DNA of 64,000 nt from an uncultured Bacteroides sp. (GCA_937890825.1 CALADS010000022.1:1-64000), one strand, 5' to 3'. Positions 26,183-36,235 are shown, counted from the first letter of the stretch. Numbers and translations: made by a program. The notes: generated from the letters alone by a model not told the origin.

Positions 26183-26226
26183 TTTAGGGCACTGAAAAGT
26201 GCCCTTTCGAAGGGGGATGCCCTAAA
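26183..26226 (+). promoter_or_regulatory. Leader with competing hairpins before wzx
   Basis: An outer stem TTTAGGGC (26183-26190) with GCCCTAAA (26219-26226) shares bases with an inner GGGCACT-GAAA-AGTGCCC hairpin (26187-26204). A third hairpin CCCTT-TCG-AAGGG (26202-26214) competes as well. These mutually exclusive folds, about 40 bases before the flippase ATG, look like an attenuator or antitermination target. Confidence 0.5.
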
Positions 26227-26264
26227 TTGAGTGCTTACAAATAGAGTAAATTTAACTTGTAACT

Positions 26265-27824
26265 ATGAGTAGTGAAAATGTAGTTTCAAACAATAAACGT
26301 ATTGCTAAAAATACTATGTATCTGTATATTAGGATGCTGTTAACAATGACAGTATCTTTATATACTTCTAGAGTAGTCTTGAATGCATTAGGAGCAAGTG
26401 ATTATGGAATTAATAACGTAGTAGGCGGTACCGTTTCTATGTTTGCTTTTTTAAGTGGAACGATTGCTACTGCAGTACAAAGGTTTCTTTCTATAGCATT
26501 GGGGCAGGGCGATTCTGATAGTCTTAAGAAAATTTTTGAGTGTTCCCAATTTTTAATTTGGGGTATTTCTATTTTTACGATAATCTTGTTAGAATCTGTA
26601 GGATTGTATTTATTAAATACGCAGTTGGTTATTCCTGAAGATCGAATGTATGCAGCTCATTGGGTGTTTCAACTATCTACTATTTCTTTGTTTGTTTCGA
26701 TGATTAGCATTCCTTATAATGCGGCAATTATAGCTCATGAGAAGATGTCTGCATTTGCAAGTTTGAGTTTGGTAGACATATTTTTAAAACTATTGATTGC
26801 ATTTTCATTACTTATTCTGTCAGACTCAATTGATTCGCTTATTTTCTATGCATCATTAATATGTTTATCATCTATTGTAATGAGGGTGTTATACACAATC
26901 TATTGTAAACGAAACTTTTCTGAATGTAGAAACTTAAAAGTAAGATATGACAAACAGTTGGTGCAAAGTATGTTATCTTTCTTCAGTTGGAATACAATTG
27001 GTGCCTGTTCCTATGTTGCAAAAGAGCAGGGTATTAATATTGTTTTAAATATATTTTGTGGTACAATTGTAAATGCAGCTCGTGGCATCACAGGACAAGT
27101 AACAGGTGCTTTGTATGGCTTCATAAGCAATTTCCAAGTTGCTATGAATCCTCAAATTACAAAATATTATGCACAACATGATTATGAAAATCTTTATGTG
27201 TTAGTTTTTAGAGGTGCAAAGTTTTCTTTCTACCTCTTTTTTTTCTTGGCTTTGCCTGTTTACATTGATATTGATTATTTATTAAAAATGTGGTTAACCA
27301 ATGTTCCTGATCACACATCTTCATTTGTTAGACTTACTATTTTACTAATGTTTTTAGAGTCCATTTCTTCGCCTGTAATTACTTGTTTGTTGGCTGTTGG
27401 AAGAGTAAAAGTGTATCAAATTGTAGTTGGTACGGTTCTGTTACTCAATTTACCCTTGTCCTATATTGCATTAAAATGCGGATTGGCGCCAGAATCTGCG
27501 CTTTTTATCGCTATTATATTGGCTTTTGTAAGTTTGTGTATTCGGTTATATCTTCTTAAGATTTATATAAATTTCCCTTTATGGCACTTTGTAAAAAGTG
27601 TGATTTTGCAGCCTTTTACTACAGCTATTGTTTCTTATTTAGTTTGTGACTATATATTTCATTTACTTGATTTACCACAATTCTTTGAGTTATTGTGCAT
27701 AATTCTTATAGCGTGGTTATTATCAGGGGCGCTTATTTATACGATAGGCTTGTCCTTAAGTGAAAGGAAAGTTGTAAACCAGTTTATATCTAAATTGTCT
27801 AGTAAAATTATTCATAAAAAATAA
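26265..27824 (+). CDS. wzx: Wzx-type polysaccharide flippase
   Basis: 519 residues with about 12-14 hydrophobic segments in the MATE/MOP arrangement (for example TMYLYIRMLLTMTVSLYTSR near 18 and a conserved NVVGGTVSMFAFLSG near 50). The family moves lipid-linked repeat units across the inner membrane. It is the first biosynthesis gene of the capsule block and starts 40 bases after the leader hairpins. The pyruvyl transferase gene follows after six bases. The gene is AT-rich, like the rest of the block. Confidence 0.88.
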   Translation: MSSENVVSNNKRIAKNTMYLYIRMLLTMTVSLYTSRVVLNALGASDYGINNVVGGTVSMFAFLSGTIATAVQRFLSIALGQGDSDSLKKIFECSQFLIWGISIFTIILLESVGLYLLNTQLVIPEDRMYAAHWVFQLSTISLFVSMISIPYNAAIIAHEKMSAFASLSLVDIFLKLLIAFSLLILSDSIDSLIFYASLICLSSIVMRVLYTIYCKRNFSECRNLKVRYDKQLVQSMLSFFSWNTIGACSYVAKEQGINIVLNIFCGTIVNAARGITGQVTGALYGFISNFQVAMNPQITKYYAQHDYENLYVLVFRGAKFSFYLFFFLALPVYIDIDYLLKMWLTNVPDHTSSFVRLTILLMFLESISSPVITCLLAVGRVKVYQIVVGTVLLLNLPLSYIALKCGLAPESALFIAIILAFVSLCIRLYLLKIYINFPLWHFVKSVILQPFTTAIVSYLVCDYIFHLLDLPQFFELLCIILIAWLLSGALIYTIGLSLSERKVVNQFISKLSSKIIHKK

Positions 27825-27830
27825 ATCAAT

Positions 27831-28979
27831 ATGGGAAAATCAGTTGGTCTAATTACTATACACGGAATTAATAATTTTGGTTCACTTTTGCAGGCTTATG
27901 CCACGCAAAATACCATTGAAAAATTGGGATATAGTTGCACCATAATCAATTATAAGTATCCCAATAAATATCATTTGGATCTTATCTTGAAACATTCGCC
28001 ATATGCTATTCAAAAGTTTTCTTTTTTTGAAAGACTGAGAATTAGTTTATATCGAAGAAGTTCTCTAGACAATGACTCTTTAAAAAAGCAAGCGTTGTTT
28101 GAAAAAGAGCGGAAGCGTTTGCTACACCTTACAGAAGAATATCCATCAAGAGAGTCATTATTAAACAACCCGCCTTCTTTTGATATTTATGTAACCGGTA
28201 GTGATCAAGTATGGAATCCAAGATATTTATATGATGATACTACTTTTTTGTTATCATTTATTGGTGATTCATCAAAAATTGCATTTTCTGCCAGTTTTGG
28301 AGCTACAGAAATTGATGATTATCATATGAAGATGATGAAGCCATTCCTTCAGCAGTATCAGTCTGTTTCTGTTCGAGAAGAATCAGGTACACGAATAGTG
28401 AAAGATATAACTGGAGAAGATGCATGTTGGACTTGTGATCCTACTTTATTGTTAACAGGCACTGATTGGAGTCGGGTTTTCCCTGATGACTCATTAATAG
28501 ATGGTGAATATATCTTGGTTTATGTATTAACATATACAGCTAATCCATACCCATACGCTTCCGACTTTATTTCTTATGTAAAAAGAACTCTAAAGAAGAA
28601 AGTTGTTGTTTTAGATGAGACTGGAAAATATTGGATGGATATGCGATATAAGTCTTTTCAAGCTTATGGTCCAAGAGAAATTATAAGTTTATTCCGTCAT
28701 GCTTCATTTATTATCTCTTCGTCTTTTCATGGTGCTGCTTTTTCTGTAAACTTTCAAAAGGACTTTTATTCTATATTTCCCCAAGGTGTTAAAGATGAAC
28801 GTCAAGAAAGTTTTTTGCGGATGATTGGAGCGTCTGATCGATTTATAAGAGTTGGTGATCCATTTCCGTCTGCTTCAAAGCTACATATTAATAATTGGAA
28901 TGAGATAAATGAAAAGTTAAATACTTTCCGTTCTAAATCGCTTAGTTTTTTATCTAAGTCATTGAAAAATGCAGAATAA
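27831..28979 (+). CDS. Polysaccharide pyruvyl transferase family protein
   Basis: 382 residues of the CsaB/WcaK-like family that adds pyruvate ketals from phosphoenolpyruvate to sugars. Family features include GLITIHGINNFGSLLQAYA at the N-terminus, VTGSDQVWNP near 125, and SSFHGAAFSVNF near 305. It overlaps the next gene by 11 bases. The pair of pyruvyl transferase plus F420-type reductase is common in Bacteroides CPS loci, so the two probably modify the same sugar. Confidence 0.87.
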   Translation: MGKSVGLITIHGINNFGSLLQAYATQNTIEKLGYSCTIINYKYPNKYHLDLILKHSPYAIQKFSFFERLRISLYRRSSLDNDSLKKQALFEKERKRLLHLTEEYPSRESLLNNPPSFDIYVTGSDQVWNPRYLYDDTTFLLSFIGDSSKIAFSASFGATEIDDYHMKMMKPFLQQYQSVSVREESGTRIVKDITGEDACWTCDPTLLLTGTDWSRVFPDDSLIDGEYILVYVLTYTANPYPYASDFISYVKRTLKKKVVVLDETGKYWMDMRYKSFQAYGPREIISLFRHASFIISSSFHGAAFSVNFQKDFYSIFPQGVKDERQESFLRMIGASDRFIRVGDPFPSASKLHINNWNEINEKLNTFRSKSLSFLSKSLKNAE

Positions 28980-30138
28980 TCTACCAGATAATCAACATTG
29001 TACCGGTTGCGCAGCTTGCTATAATAGTTGCGCACATCATGCTATATCGATGGAGCGTGATTCAGAAGGTTTCCTCAATCCAAAGATCGATTCTACAAAA
29101 TGTACAGATTGTGGGTTGTGCGTTAAAAAATGTCCCGTTTTAAGCGTTCCACAGCAACCTGAAAACTTACGAAAGGTTTTTGCAGCTTATATCTTGGATA
29201 AATCTATTCGTCGTAGAAGTTCCTCAGGTGGTTTATTCCCAGCATTTGCAAATTATATTTATAGTAAAAAAGGATTTGTCTGTGCGTCATCTTTTGATGA
29301 AAAGTTAAATCTTCGTTTCAAAATGACAGATGGATTGAGTGAGCTACAAAAATTTCAGGGATCAAAATATGTACAGTCAGAAGTTGGTGAAATCTATAAA
29401 GAGATAAAGCAATTGCTAAGACAAGAAAAGCCTGTTTTATTTATAGGCACTCCTTGTCAAGTAGCTGGTTTAAAATCCTACCTTTCGAAACCGTATGCTA
29501 ATTTAATAACTATAGACCTAATCTGTCACGGTGTACCTTCTCCTGGCTTATTTGAAAATTATCTTAAGGTTATAGGACTTAAAATGACTTCTATTCCGTT
29601 CAACAATTATTTATTCAGACATCCCAAGGATTCAGTTTATTTTCTTAGTTCCTATGAAACAATTAAAGGAAAATTAAAATATATTCCTGTAAATAAGCAT
29701 AGTTATATTTGTGCTTATTTGAAGGGGTGGATTCATAGAGAATGTTGTTATAGTTGTCCATTTACAGGTGATATCCGCCAGGGAGATTGTACCATTGGAG
29801 ATTTTTGGGGTATTTTGGCAGGCAAGGTTTCTTTTGGCGGTGAAAAAAACATGGGAGTATCCATGGTTATGGCTAATACCATAAAGGGAAGTGATTTATT
29901 ATCCGCTGTAAGTGATAAATTATATTTAGAAGAAAAGTCATATGAAGAGGCTAAGATAGATAATCACAATTTATATAAGCCTGATACTCGACCCTCTCAG
30001 CGAGACTATTCTTATCATGAATTATCTTCGCTTTCATCAGAGGAATTTATGAAGAAGTATAATTGTCAGTTGTATCTCCCAACTTCGCTTTATCGAAAAA
30101 TTATTAGTAAATTGTCTAATTTTATTCGTCTTAAATAA
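28969..30138 (+). CDS. Iron-sulfur F420 hydrogenase/dehydrogenase beta-subunit-like protein
   Basis: 389 residues. Two 4Fe-4S motifs sit at the N-terminus (C11, C14, C17, C21 and C45, C48, C51, C55). The FrhB-like domain follows, with RRRSSSGGLFPAFA and GTPCQVAGLKSYL, then CDLI-like LICHGVPSPGLF. The family handles electron transfer to flavin; in polysaccharide loci it is found with pyruvyl transferases, and its exact reaction is not established. F420 itself is not expected in Bacteroides. Confidence 0.85.
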   Translation: MQNNLPDNQHCTGCAACYNSCAHHAISMERDSEGFLNPKIDSTKCTDCGLCVKKCPVLSVPQQPENLRKVFAAYILDKSIRRRSSSGGLFPAFANYIYSKKGFVCASSFDEKLNLRFKMTDGLSELQKFQGSKYVQSEVGEIYKEIKQLLRQEKPVLFIGTPCQVAGLKSYLSKPYANLITIDLICHGVPSPGLFENYLKVIGLKMTSIPFNNYLFRHPKDSVYFLSSYETIKGKLKYIPVNKHSYICAYLKGWIHRECCYSCPFTGDIRQGDCTIGDFWGILAGKVSFGGEKNMGVSMVMANTIKGSDLLSAVSDKLYLEEKSYEEAKIDNHNLYKPDTRPSQRDYSYHELSSLSSEEFMKKYNCQLYLPTSLYRKIISKLSNFIRLK

Positions 30139-30140
30139 TT

Positions 30141-31076
30141 ATGCCTAAAGTATCTATAATCATTCCAGTTTATAATGTAGAGAAATACATAGCTCGCTGT
30201 CTTAATTCTATAGTTAATCAAACATTTTCAGATATAGAAATCATTGTCGTGAATGATGCTACACCTGATAGTTCTATGAAAATAGTTAAAGATTATGCGA
30301 AGAAGGATAGTCGTATAAAGATATTAGCGAATTCTGAAAATTGTGGACTTTTATGGACTAGAGGTGTTGGCTTCAATGCAGCACAAGGTGAATACATTGT
30401 TTTTTGTGATAGTGATGACTGGTTACCTAAGGATTCATTGGCAGTATTATATCAAGCTATAACTAAATCAGGTTGTGATATTGTTACAGGAAACCATGAG
30501 GGACGTGCCGATGAATATACTTCTACCTTTAAGACTAATTATTCATTAAAATATGGTAGTGATAAGATTTCGGCATTTAAATCATTGTTAAAGCTAGAAA
30601 TTCCTCATAGCATGTGTGGAAAGATATATAAGAAGGAATTATTTGAGAACTATGATTTTAATCTCCAGAAGAAATTTATAAATTCAGAAGATGCCTATCT
30701 GTTTTATCAATTGTTAGATCGTTCATCTAAAGTAATTTCTATTGATAATATTGTGTATTATTATTATGCTAATGCTAAGTCTTCTAGTCGAGTTGTTTTA
30801 AAAGATCGTGCTTTAGAAACAATGACACAAGCATGTTGCATGATTGATAAAATTATATCAAAATATCCGGTTTTGGCGGATTTGAAAAACAATTATCTGA
30901 CTCATACAGCATGCGTGTGGATGCTTGGTGGTAGTTGTAGCTATTTTAGAACCAAGAAAGCATTACAAAAATATAATATGCAAAAATACTTAAATATTCT
31001 GTATTGGTTATTTATAACAGATCATAAAAAGAATTTTCTTAAAACTGTTATCAAGTCATTTTTGTTCAGTAAGTGA
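30141..31076 (+). CDS. Family 2 glycosyltransferase
   Basis: 311 residues. The GT-A fold opens with KVSIIIPVYNVEKYIARCLNS, followed by IEIIVVNDATPD and the DxD-like FCDSDDWLP near residue 93. The C-terminus is helical and basic, suggesting peripheral membrane binding. It probably adds one sugar of the capsule repeat unit; donor and acceptor are unknown. It begins two bases after the F420-type gene. A 190-base gap without recognisable features separates it from wzy. Confidence 0.9.
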   Translation: MPKVSIIIPVYNVEKYIARCLNSIVNQTFSDIEIIVVNDATPDSSMKIVKDYAKKDSRIKILANSENCGLLWTRGVGFNAAQGEYIVFCDSDDWLPKDSLAVLYQAITKSGCDIVTGNHEGRADEYTSTFKTNYSLKYGSDKISAFKSLLKLEIPHSMCGKIYKKELFENYDFNLQKKFINSEDAYLFYQLLDRSSKVISIDNIVYYYYANAKSSSRVVLKDRALETMTQACCMIDKIISKYPVLADLKNNYLTHTACVWMLGGSCSYFRTKKALQKYNMQKYLNILYWLFITDHKKNFLKTVIKSFLFSK

Positions 31077-31266
31077 AATATGTATAAAGGATATTGAGTT
31101 AACAGTAAACAATAAGCTATTGAGTAAAGGTTCTATCGCAGCTCCGAATCAGATTTAGATTTATGTAAAGAGGATGTCAAAGATCTAAATAATCCCATGA
31201 TTCTGGGGCTATTTGATTAATTGTTTAACTCGTCTCATTTTAACGGGACAATAATGATTTGATTTT

Positions 31267-32565
31267 ATGAAATCTATTTTAAAAAATAAGGAATATTTCA
31301 TATACTTGTATTATGCAATTTTCTTGTTAATTGTAACTTTTCGAACAAGTGAAGACGCACCGAATACTGTTTTGCGTTTCGGCTTCTTGGCAGCTTTTTT
31401 CTTACCTTTAATATATAGGTATCAATATCTTCTTCCAGCATGTCTTCTTTGCTTTTTTACAATAGGAACCTATGGATTTGCCTATAACTTTTTTCCCTAT
31501 GATGCTGTTATATATTTTGTAATTGGCTTGATAGCTTTTATTTTAAATCAAAAAGGCAAGATTTTTGTATCTATAAAATTAATCTTCTATTTTGTCGTTA
31601 CACTATTAATCGTTTCAGTAAATATTGTAGATTCAGGAAGTCCACAAGATATTGGATATGGCATGATGACATTTCTTCTTTTAGGCCATTTGGCGAATAG
31701 AGGAAGTACTAACACGGAGTCATCTTTTTATTTGATGAACGGATTTTCATTTGCATCGCTATCTCTTTCATTAATATATTTATTAAATTATAAGAGATTT
31801 ATGGTAAGTTATAACGCAGCAGAGTCTTTGGATAGATCCGGGTGGATAGATCCTAATTATTTTTCCTGCGTGATAGGTATGGGTGTTTTAGCTTCTTTAA
31901 TATTACTATTAAAATACCCTAATAAATTTATGAAAACTATTTGGCTATTGGCTTTGATATTATCTATTATAGTTCAATTATTATTAGCTTCGCGTGGTGG
32001 GTTACTTGCTTCGTTTATGGGTATAATAATTATTTTGTCTAGATATAAAATTAGTATTTATCATAAGTTGCTTATAAGTATATGTATTGTTGTGTTTCTT
32101 TCTTATCTATATGCTTCTGGTGTCTTTGATTTATTAATGTATCGTATAGCTGATGATGATGGGACAGGTTCTGGGCGTACTACAATTTGGTTGAATAAAT
32201 TGGAAGCTTTTTTGGATGAAGGAAATCCTTTCCAATGGATTTTTGGTATGGGATATATGTCTGCATTTTTTCTATGCGGATATGGTTCGATTCCTATTGG
32301 TTTTCACAACGATTTTGTAGCTGTATTGTGCGGTTATGGTTTTGTAGGTTTAGGTATTTTCCTTTATATGTTCTATTATCCTTATAAAATAGCTTTGAAG
32401 GAAGATAAACCTGTCGTTTTATCTTTATTGATTTATTTAATATTATCTTGTACTACTTTGGAGCCTTTGACAGCTGGCAGACTTAGTTACTTGGGATTTT
32501 ATTATTTAATTATAACTTATGCTTTTCAATCTTCTCTTAAATCTAAATCCATGATTAAGTCATGA
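31267..32565 (+). CDS. wzy: Wzy-like O-antigen/capsule polymerase
   Basis: 432 residues with about 10-12 hydrophobic segments and a large periplasmic loop near 290-345 containing GSGRTTIWLNKLEAF and GFHNDFVAVLCGYG. That is the pattern of Wzy polymerases and O-antigen ligases, including the conserved HNDF segment. It would join repeat units at the periplasmic face. It overlaps the next glycosyltransferase by four bases (ATGA). Ligase versus polymerase is decided by context: it sits with wzx. Confidence 0.82.
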   Translation: MKSILKNKEYFIYLYYAIFLLIVTFRTSEDAPNTVLRFGFLAAFFLPLIYRYQYLLPACLLCFFTIGTYGFAYNFFPYDAVIYFVIGLIAFILNQKGKIFVSIKLIFYFVVTLLIVSVNIVDSGSPQDIGYGMMTFLLLGHLANRGSTNTESSFYLMNGFSFASLSLSLIYLLNYKRFMVSYNAAESLDRSGWIDPNYFSCVIGMGVLASLILLLKYPNKFMKTIWLLALILSIIVQLLLASRGGLLASFMGIIIILSRYKISIYHKLLISICIVVFLSYLYASGVFDLLMYRIADDDGTGSGRTTIWLNKLEAFLDEGNPFQWIFGMGYMSAFFLCGYGSIPIGFHNDFVAVLCGYGFVGLGIFLYMFYYPYKIALKEDKPVVLSLLIYLILSCTTLEPLTAGRLSYLGFYYLIITYAFQSSLKSKSMIKS

Positions 32566-33704
32566 AAAAACTATTATTTATATTACCATCATTAGAGATA
32601 GGGGGTACTTTATCTTCATTCATCAGTTTGTATCATCAACTTAAGGGTAAATATGACATTGATGTTTTTGCTATTTCGCATGACGGAGATACCTGTGTAC
32701 CTTTTCAGGAGGATCTTCTTCCTAAAGATATTCTAATTCATTCTTATAGGTGCAATTATGCTAATACAAGCGGTTTTATTCGTTTATTTACGTTTTTTGT
32801 TAAACTGTTGAAGCGATTCTTGTTATCATGTAAAGTTGATGATAGTTTTATATATACGAGATTGATACGTAGATTAAGTAGCAAGTATGATGTCGTTATA
32901 GGATTCCAAGAAGAACTACCCAATCAATTAGCATCTAGAGTTAAGGCAGCACAAAAGTATGCATGGATTCATTGTGATTATAGTCGGCATTCAGGATGTG
33001 GTAAAGAATTGTCTATATATAGTCAATTTACTAAGATAGTTTGTGTTTCAAAATATACTGCTGCAGTTTTTGAAAACTATTATCCTGGGTTAAAAGAGAA
33101 TACAACTTACATATATAATATTTTAGATAAGGATCAGATTATAGAAAAGAGTTGTGAATCTATTACAGATTCAAGATTTATAAATGATAAGTTTACAATC
33201 ATATCTGTAGGTAGAATTGCTAGTGTTAAGCGCTTTGAATATGTGCCAGCAATTGCTGCAAGCATGAAAGAAAAAGGGGTTAGTTTTATATGGTATATTA
33301 TCGGACCTAATCTTGGTGATTCTTGTTTACAGCAATTGCTTGATAATATTAAATATTATAATGTGGAGGATTGTGTTGTCTATTTAGGTGGCAAATCTAA
33401 TCCTTATCCCTACTTTAAACATAGTAACCTATTAGTTTCATTATCTCTTTCTGAAGCTTGTCCCATGATATTCAATGAAGCTAAGGTATTAAACGTTCCT
33501 GCTGTGTCAGCAGATTTTCCATCTGCCTATGAATTTATTAAAGAAGGGATGAATGGTGAAATCTGTAGTCTTGATCAAATGGCAGCGGTTTTATCAGGTA
33601 TAATTAAAAATACAGATTCTTATAATAGTTTAGTGCAGAATCTTTCCAAAGAGTCTGATATCAATGACGATACATTGAGTAAGTTAAACGATTTGTTAGA
33701 TTGA
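32562..33704 (+). CDS. Family 4 glycosyltransferase
   Basis: 380 residues of GT-B fold. The N-terminus reads KKLLFILPSLEIGGTLSSF. The C-terminal nucleotide-sugar domain includes IISVGRIASVKRFEYVP and SLSLSEACPMIFNEA, the E-x7-E region of GT4 enzymes. Retaining transfer of a sugar to the capsule repeat is expected. Coupled to wzy by ATGA overlap. The ABC-3C block begins 24 bases downstream, so the capsule operon is interrupted right here. Confidence 0.87.
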   Translation: MKKLLFILPSLEIGGTLSSFISLYHQLKGKYDIDVFAISHDGDTCVPFQEDLLPKDILIHSYRCNYANTSGFIRLFTFFVKLLKRFLLSCKVDDSFIYTRLIRRLSSKYDVVIGFQEELPNQLASRVKAAQKYAWIHCDYSRHSGCGKELSIYSQFTKIVCVSKYTAAVFENYYPGLKENTTYIYNILDKDQIIEKSCESITDSRFINDKFTIISVGRIASVKRFEYVPAIAASMKEKGVSFIWYIIGPNLGDSCLQQLLDNIKYYNVEDCVVYLGGKSNPYPYFKHSNLLVSLSLSEACPMIFNEAKVLNVPAVSADFPSAYEFIKEGMNGEICSLDQMAAVLSGIIKNTDSYNSLVQNLSKESDINDDTLSKLNDLLD

Positions 33705-33728
33705 AATCTAGAGATTAATAAAAACTTA

Positions 33729-34952
33729 ATGCTTATGATTCACACATCCTACAAGCAATACCAGCAGATTCAATCATTCATGGATGCTGGAGACTTTGCT
33801 GAAGTCATTCAGAGAAGTTTGCGTTTCCTGCGCCAGGTGGCACAGGATTACATCCGGTTGGAAATCTTTAATCAGCAACGTTATGATGGTGACGACTTTT
33901 TTACGAGCGACGTTGCTAAGCTGTTGGCACAGGCGGTGCGTCAGCCTCAGACTCCTGTTGAATTAGTTCAGGAGGCGCAGAGGCAGATTGGTGAGATAGA
34001 AGTAATGGAAGCGTATCAGTCTTATTATCTGTGTTCGTTCGACCCGGTGCGTGAGGCTCTTCATTTCCGTCTGTCCGATGCAGATGCTTACTTGGCAGAG
34101 CTGGATAAGCAATTGGCTCGTTATATTTGCAGTTATCAGAACGACATACAGGGTGGTAATTTGGAATTTGTCTTGTCTATAAACAGGTTTGAGAAACTGG
34201 GGGAGTTGCTGGTGCGAAAAGTAGAATACCTCACGGCACATGGACAGGCAGATGCTCTTACTGGTATACTGGCTGATTTTCCCTATGTACCTGCCCTTCA
34301 GACGTATTACATCCGACAGTTGATGGTGCAAGGGTGCGATTCAGAAGCGTTAACAGCTATCGATGCTGCTATTCTTCCGTATGGATCAGATAACTACTAC
34401 CATACCGAAGAATGGCATCTTATGAAAATCTCCTTGTTGGAGAAACGGCAGGATAGAGGCGGCATCATTAAGGAATATCGGCAATTGTTTCGTCAGTTCC
34501 TCACCGAAAAAAGGCCGTATTTTGAGAAACTGAAATCTCTAGTTCCCGCAGCAGAATGGGATGATTTTATCGTGGCACTCTTTCAGGATATTCCTTATGT
34601 AAATGAGGATGATTGCATCACAATCTGCGATTTGATTGTAGAGGAAAAGAAATACGGTTGTTTGCTAAAGATTCTATTACAGACGGTTAAATCCTTCGAA
34701 AGGGTAGAACTTTATCAGAAATATGCTTCGTATATGAGCGATGAAGATCAAGCCACTTTTACGCAAGCGGTCATAGAAGACCTACGTTTCCGTCTCAGCT
34801 ATGCCAAGTCGAAAAGCTACGGGTATATTGTGGATGACATCAAGGATATGTATGCTACTTGTGCAACATCCAGGAAGTTAATGGCCTCCTTTATTGATGA
34901 AATCGTTGAGAATTATGGGAATCGTCCGGCTTTGATGCGTTTGCTGAGATAA
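33729..34952 (+). CDS. Helical-repeat protein upstream of ABC-3C genes
   Basis: 407 residues, almost entirely helical, with no recognised catalytic motif. The C-terminal NYGNRPALMRLLR and the preceding helices weakly resemble the helical tail of bacterial SWIM zinc-finger proteins, but no SWIM finger is present. It starts 24 bases after a glycosyltransferase and ends 29 bases before the ABC-3C nuclease-like gene, so it may be a fourth component or passenger. Its codon use is less AT-rich than the flanking capsule genes, which hints at a separate origin. Confidence 0.55.
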   Translation: MLMIHTSYKQYQQIQSFMDAGDFAEVIQRSLRFLRQVAQDYIRLEIFNQQRYDGDDFFTSDVAKLLAQAVRQPQTPVELVQEAQRQIGEIEVMEAYQSYYLCSFDPVREALHFRLSDADAYLAELDKQLARYICSYQNDIQGGNLEFVLSINRFEKLGELLVRKVEYLTAHGQADALTGILADFPYVPALQTYYIRQLMVQGCDSEALTAIDAAILPYGSDNYYHTEEWHLMKISLLEKRQDRGGIIKEYRQLFRQFLTEKRPYFEKLKSLVPAAEWDDFIVALFQDIPYVNEDDCITICDLIVEEKKYGCLLKILLQTVKSFERVELYQKYASYMSDEDQATFTQAVIEDLRFRLSYAKSKSYGYIVDDIKDMYATCATSRKLMASFIDEIVENYGNRPALMRLLR

Positions 34953-34981
34953 AATATAAACTCATCACAAACAAAGAAGAA

Positions 34982-36199
34982 ATGGCAAACACTTCAGAAG
35001 AAAAAGATTTGCTCCATACCGCCATTGCTAGTTGGGCGGGGTTCACGTATCAAGGTCTTTGTGGAGTCTACCATGCGTTGACTTTAATTAAGGAAGACAG
35101 GGAGTCTTATAAAGACTATTCTATAAGTTTAGATGTTTACGAGGATTTTGCCATCTTAAATGCTGCCGGGTTAGTTGTCAGCTTGCATCAATGTAAAGAT
35201 GTGAAAAGTACCACCAATTTCTCGGACGAGCAAAAAAAGATGAAGGACAAGTTTGAACAGTATCAAAGCAAGAGGTGGTTGGCTGAAGGATGCAGAATGT
35301 TCTTTCACAGTGCTACTCAAGTTCGTTGTAAAGAAGGAATTGAAGCTTATTCTTATCACAATCGTGCAACATATTGTAGTCCGAATGATATTCTGAGGCT
35401 GATAGAAGAGATGATCAAGGATATCGTTCCAGACAACAATGATGTTGCTACGATAGTAGCAATACTGGCGGCTATGGTAGATGCAAAGGTATTGTATGTT
35501 CATGATATGATGCATCATACAGCTGAATTACAGAAACATGTAGCTCAGCGTGAAGCCAAGATTTGTTTTCGTGACATTATTGATATACTTTTCAATACCA
35601 TTCATTTCACTTTGCCCGAAACCGACTATTTCTTCTTTATCAGAAGCAAATACAGTTTGGAGTGGCTTCAAATGATGATTGAGGCAGAAGAGGAAGAGCT
35701 TGACGTAGATAAAGCAAAAATGGAAAATTATATCACTCTCTTAAGGAATATGGGTTCTGTTGAGGGCATGGAATTATTAACAAGAATCTTGCCTCATGAA
35801 AAGATAGCTTATTCTGGCGACTCTCTTTTTCGTGTAGCTTCTCCTGAAAAATCCTCTGCCTTGTTTAATGTATTGCACGATGTGAATCAGCCTCTAGATG
35901 CTGATAATTTCGATTGGCTGGTGAATAACCATCGTCTTTCACCTACCGCTGTAGTGGCCAACACAGATAACGATATGAAACTTGCCTGTAGGAAAATTAT
36001 AGATAATCGTGCCAATCTGGATTGTTTAAGAGAGTATGATGCTCTAGTGGGCAACGTACATCACTCTATTCATTCTATTTCTTCCGAAACCAAGTTGTTC
36101 AGCCGTTTGATGGAAGAAGGCGATGAAACAGTACATAGGAGCATCTTTTTTACCAAGGATATAGGAATAAAAAGCATTGATGATATGAATAGGATGTAA
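34982..36199 (+). CDS. ABC-3C nuclease-like effector component
   Basis: 405 residues. The N-terminus (IASWAGFTYQGLCGVYHALTL) and the spacing E54-D55 in VYEDFAIL, then Q70-x-K72 in SLHQCKD, fit the PD-(D/E)XK-like DNase domain seen in CAP4/DUF4297-type and ABC-three-component effectors. The remainder is a helical C-terminal domain that usually docks on the partner. First of three tightly arranged genes ending in an SMC-like ATPase, the defining layout of ABC-3C systems. Nuclease activity is inferred. Confidence 0.72.
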   Translation: MANTSEEKDLLHTAIASWAGFTYQGLCGVYHALTLIKEDRESYKDYSISLDVYEDFAILNAAGLVVSLHQCKDVKSTTNFSDEQKKMKDKFEQYQSKRWLAEGCRMFFHSATQVRCKEGIEAYSYHNRATYCSPNDILRLIEEMIKDIVPDNNDVATIVAILAAMVDAKVLYVHDMMHHTAELQKHVAQREAKICFRDIIDILFNTIHFTLPETDYFFFIRSKYSLEWLQMMIEAEEEELDVDKAKMENYITLLRNMGSVEGMELLTRILPHEKIAYSGDSLFRVASPEKSSALFNVLHDVNQPLDADNFDWLVNNHRLSPTAVVANTDNDMKLACRKIIDNRANLDCLREYDALVGNVHHSIHSISSETKLFSRLMEEGDETVHRSIFFTKDIGIKSIDDMNRM

Positions 36200-36235
36200 T
36201 AGTGATACCATGTTGCATTATTAAAGAAAAAAATC

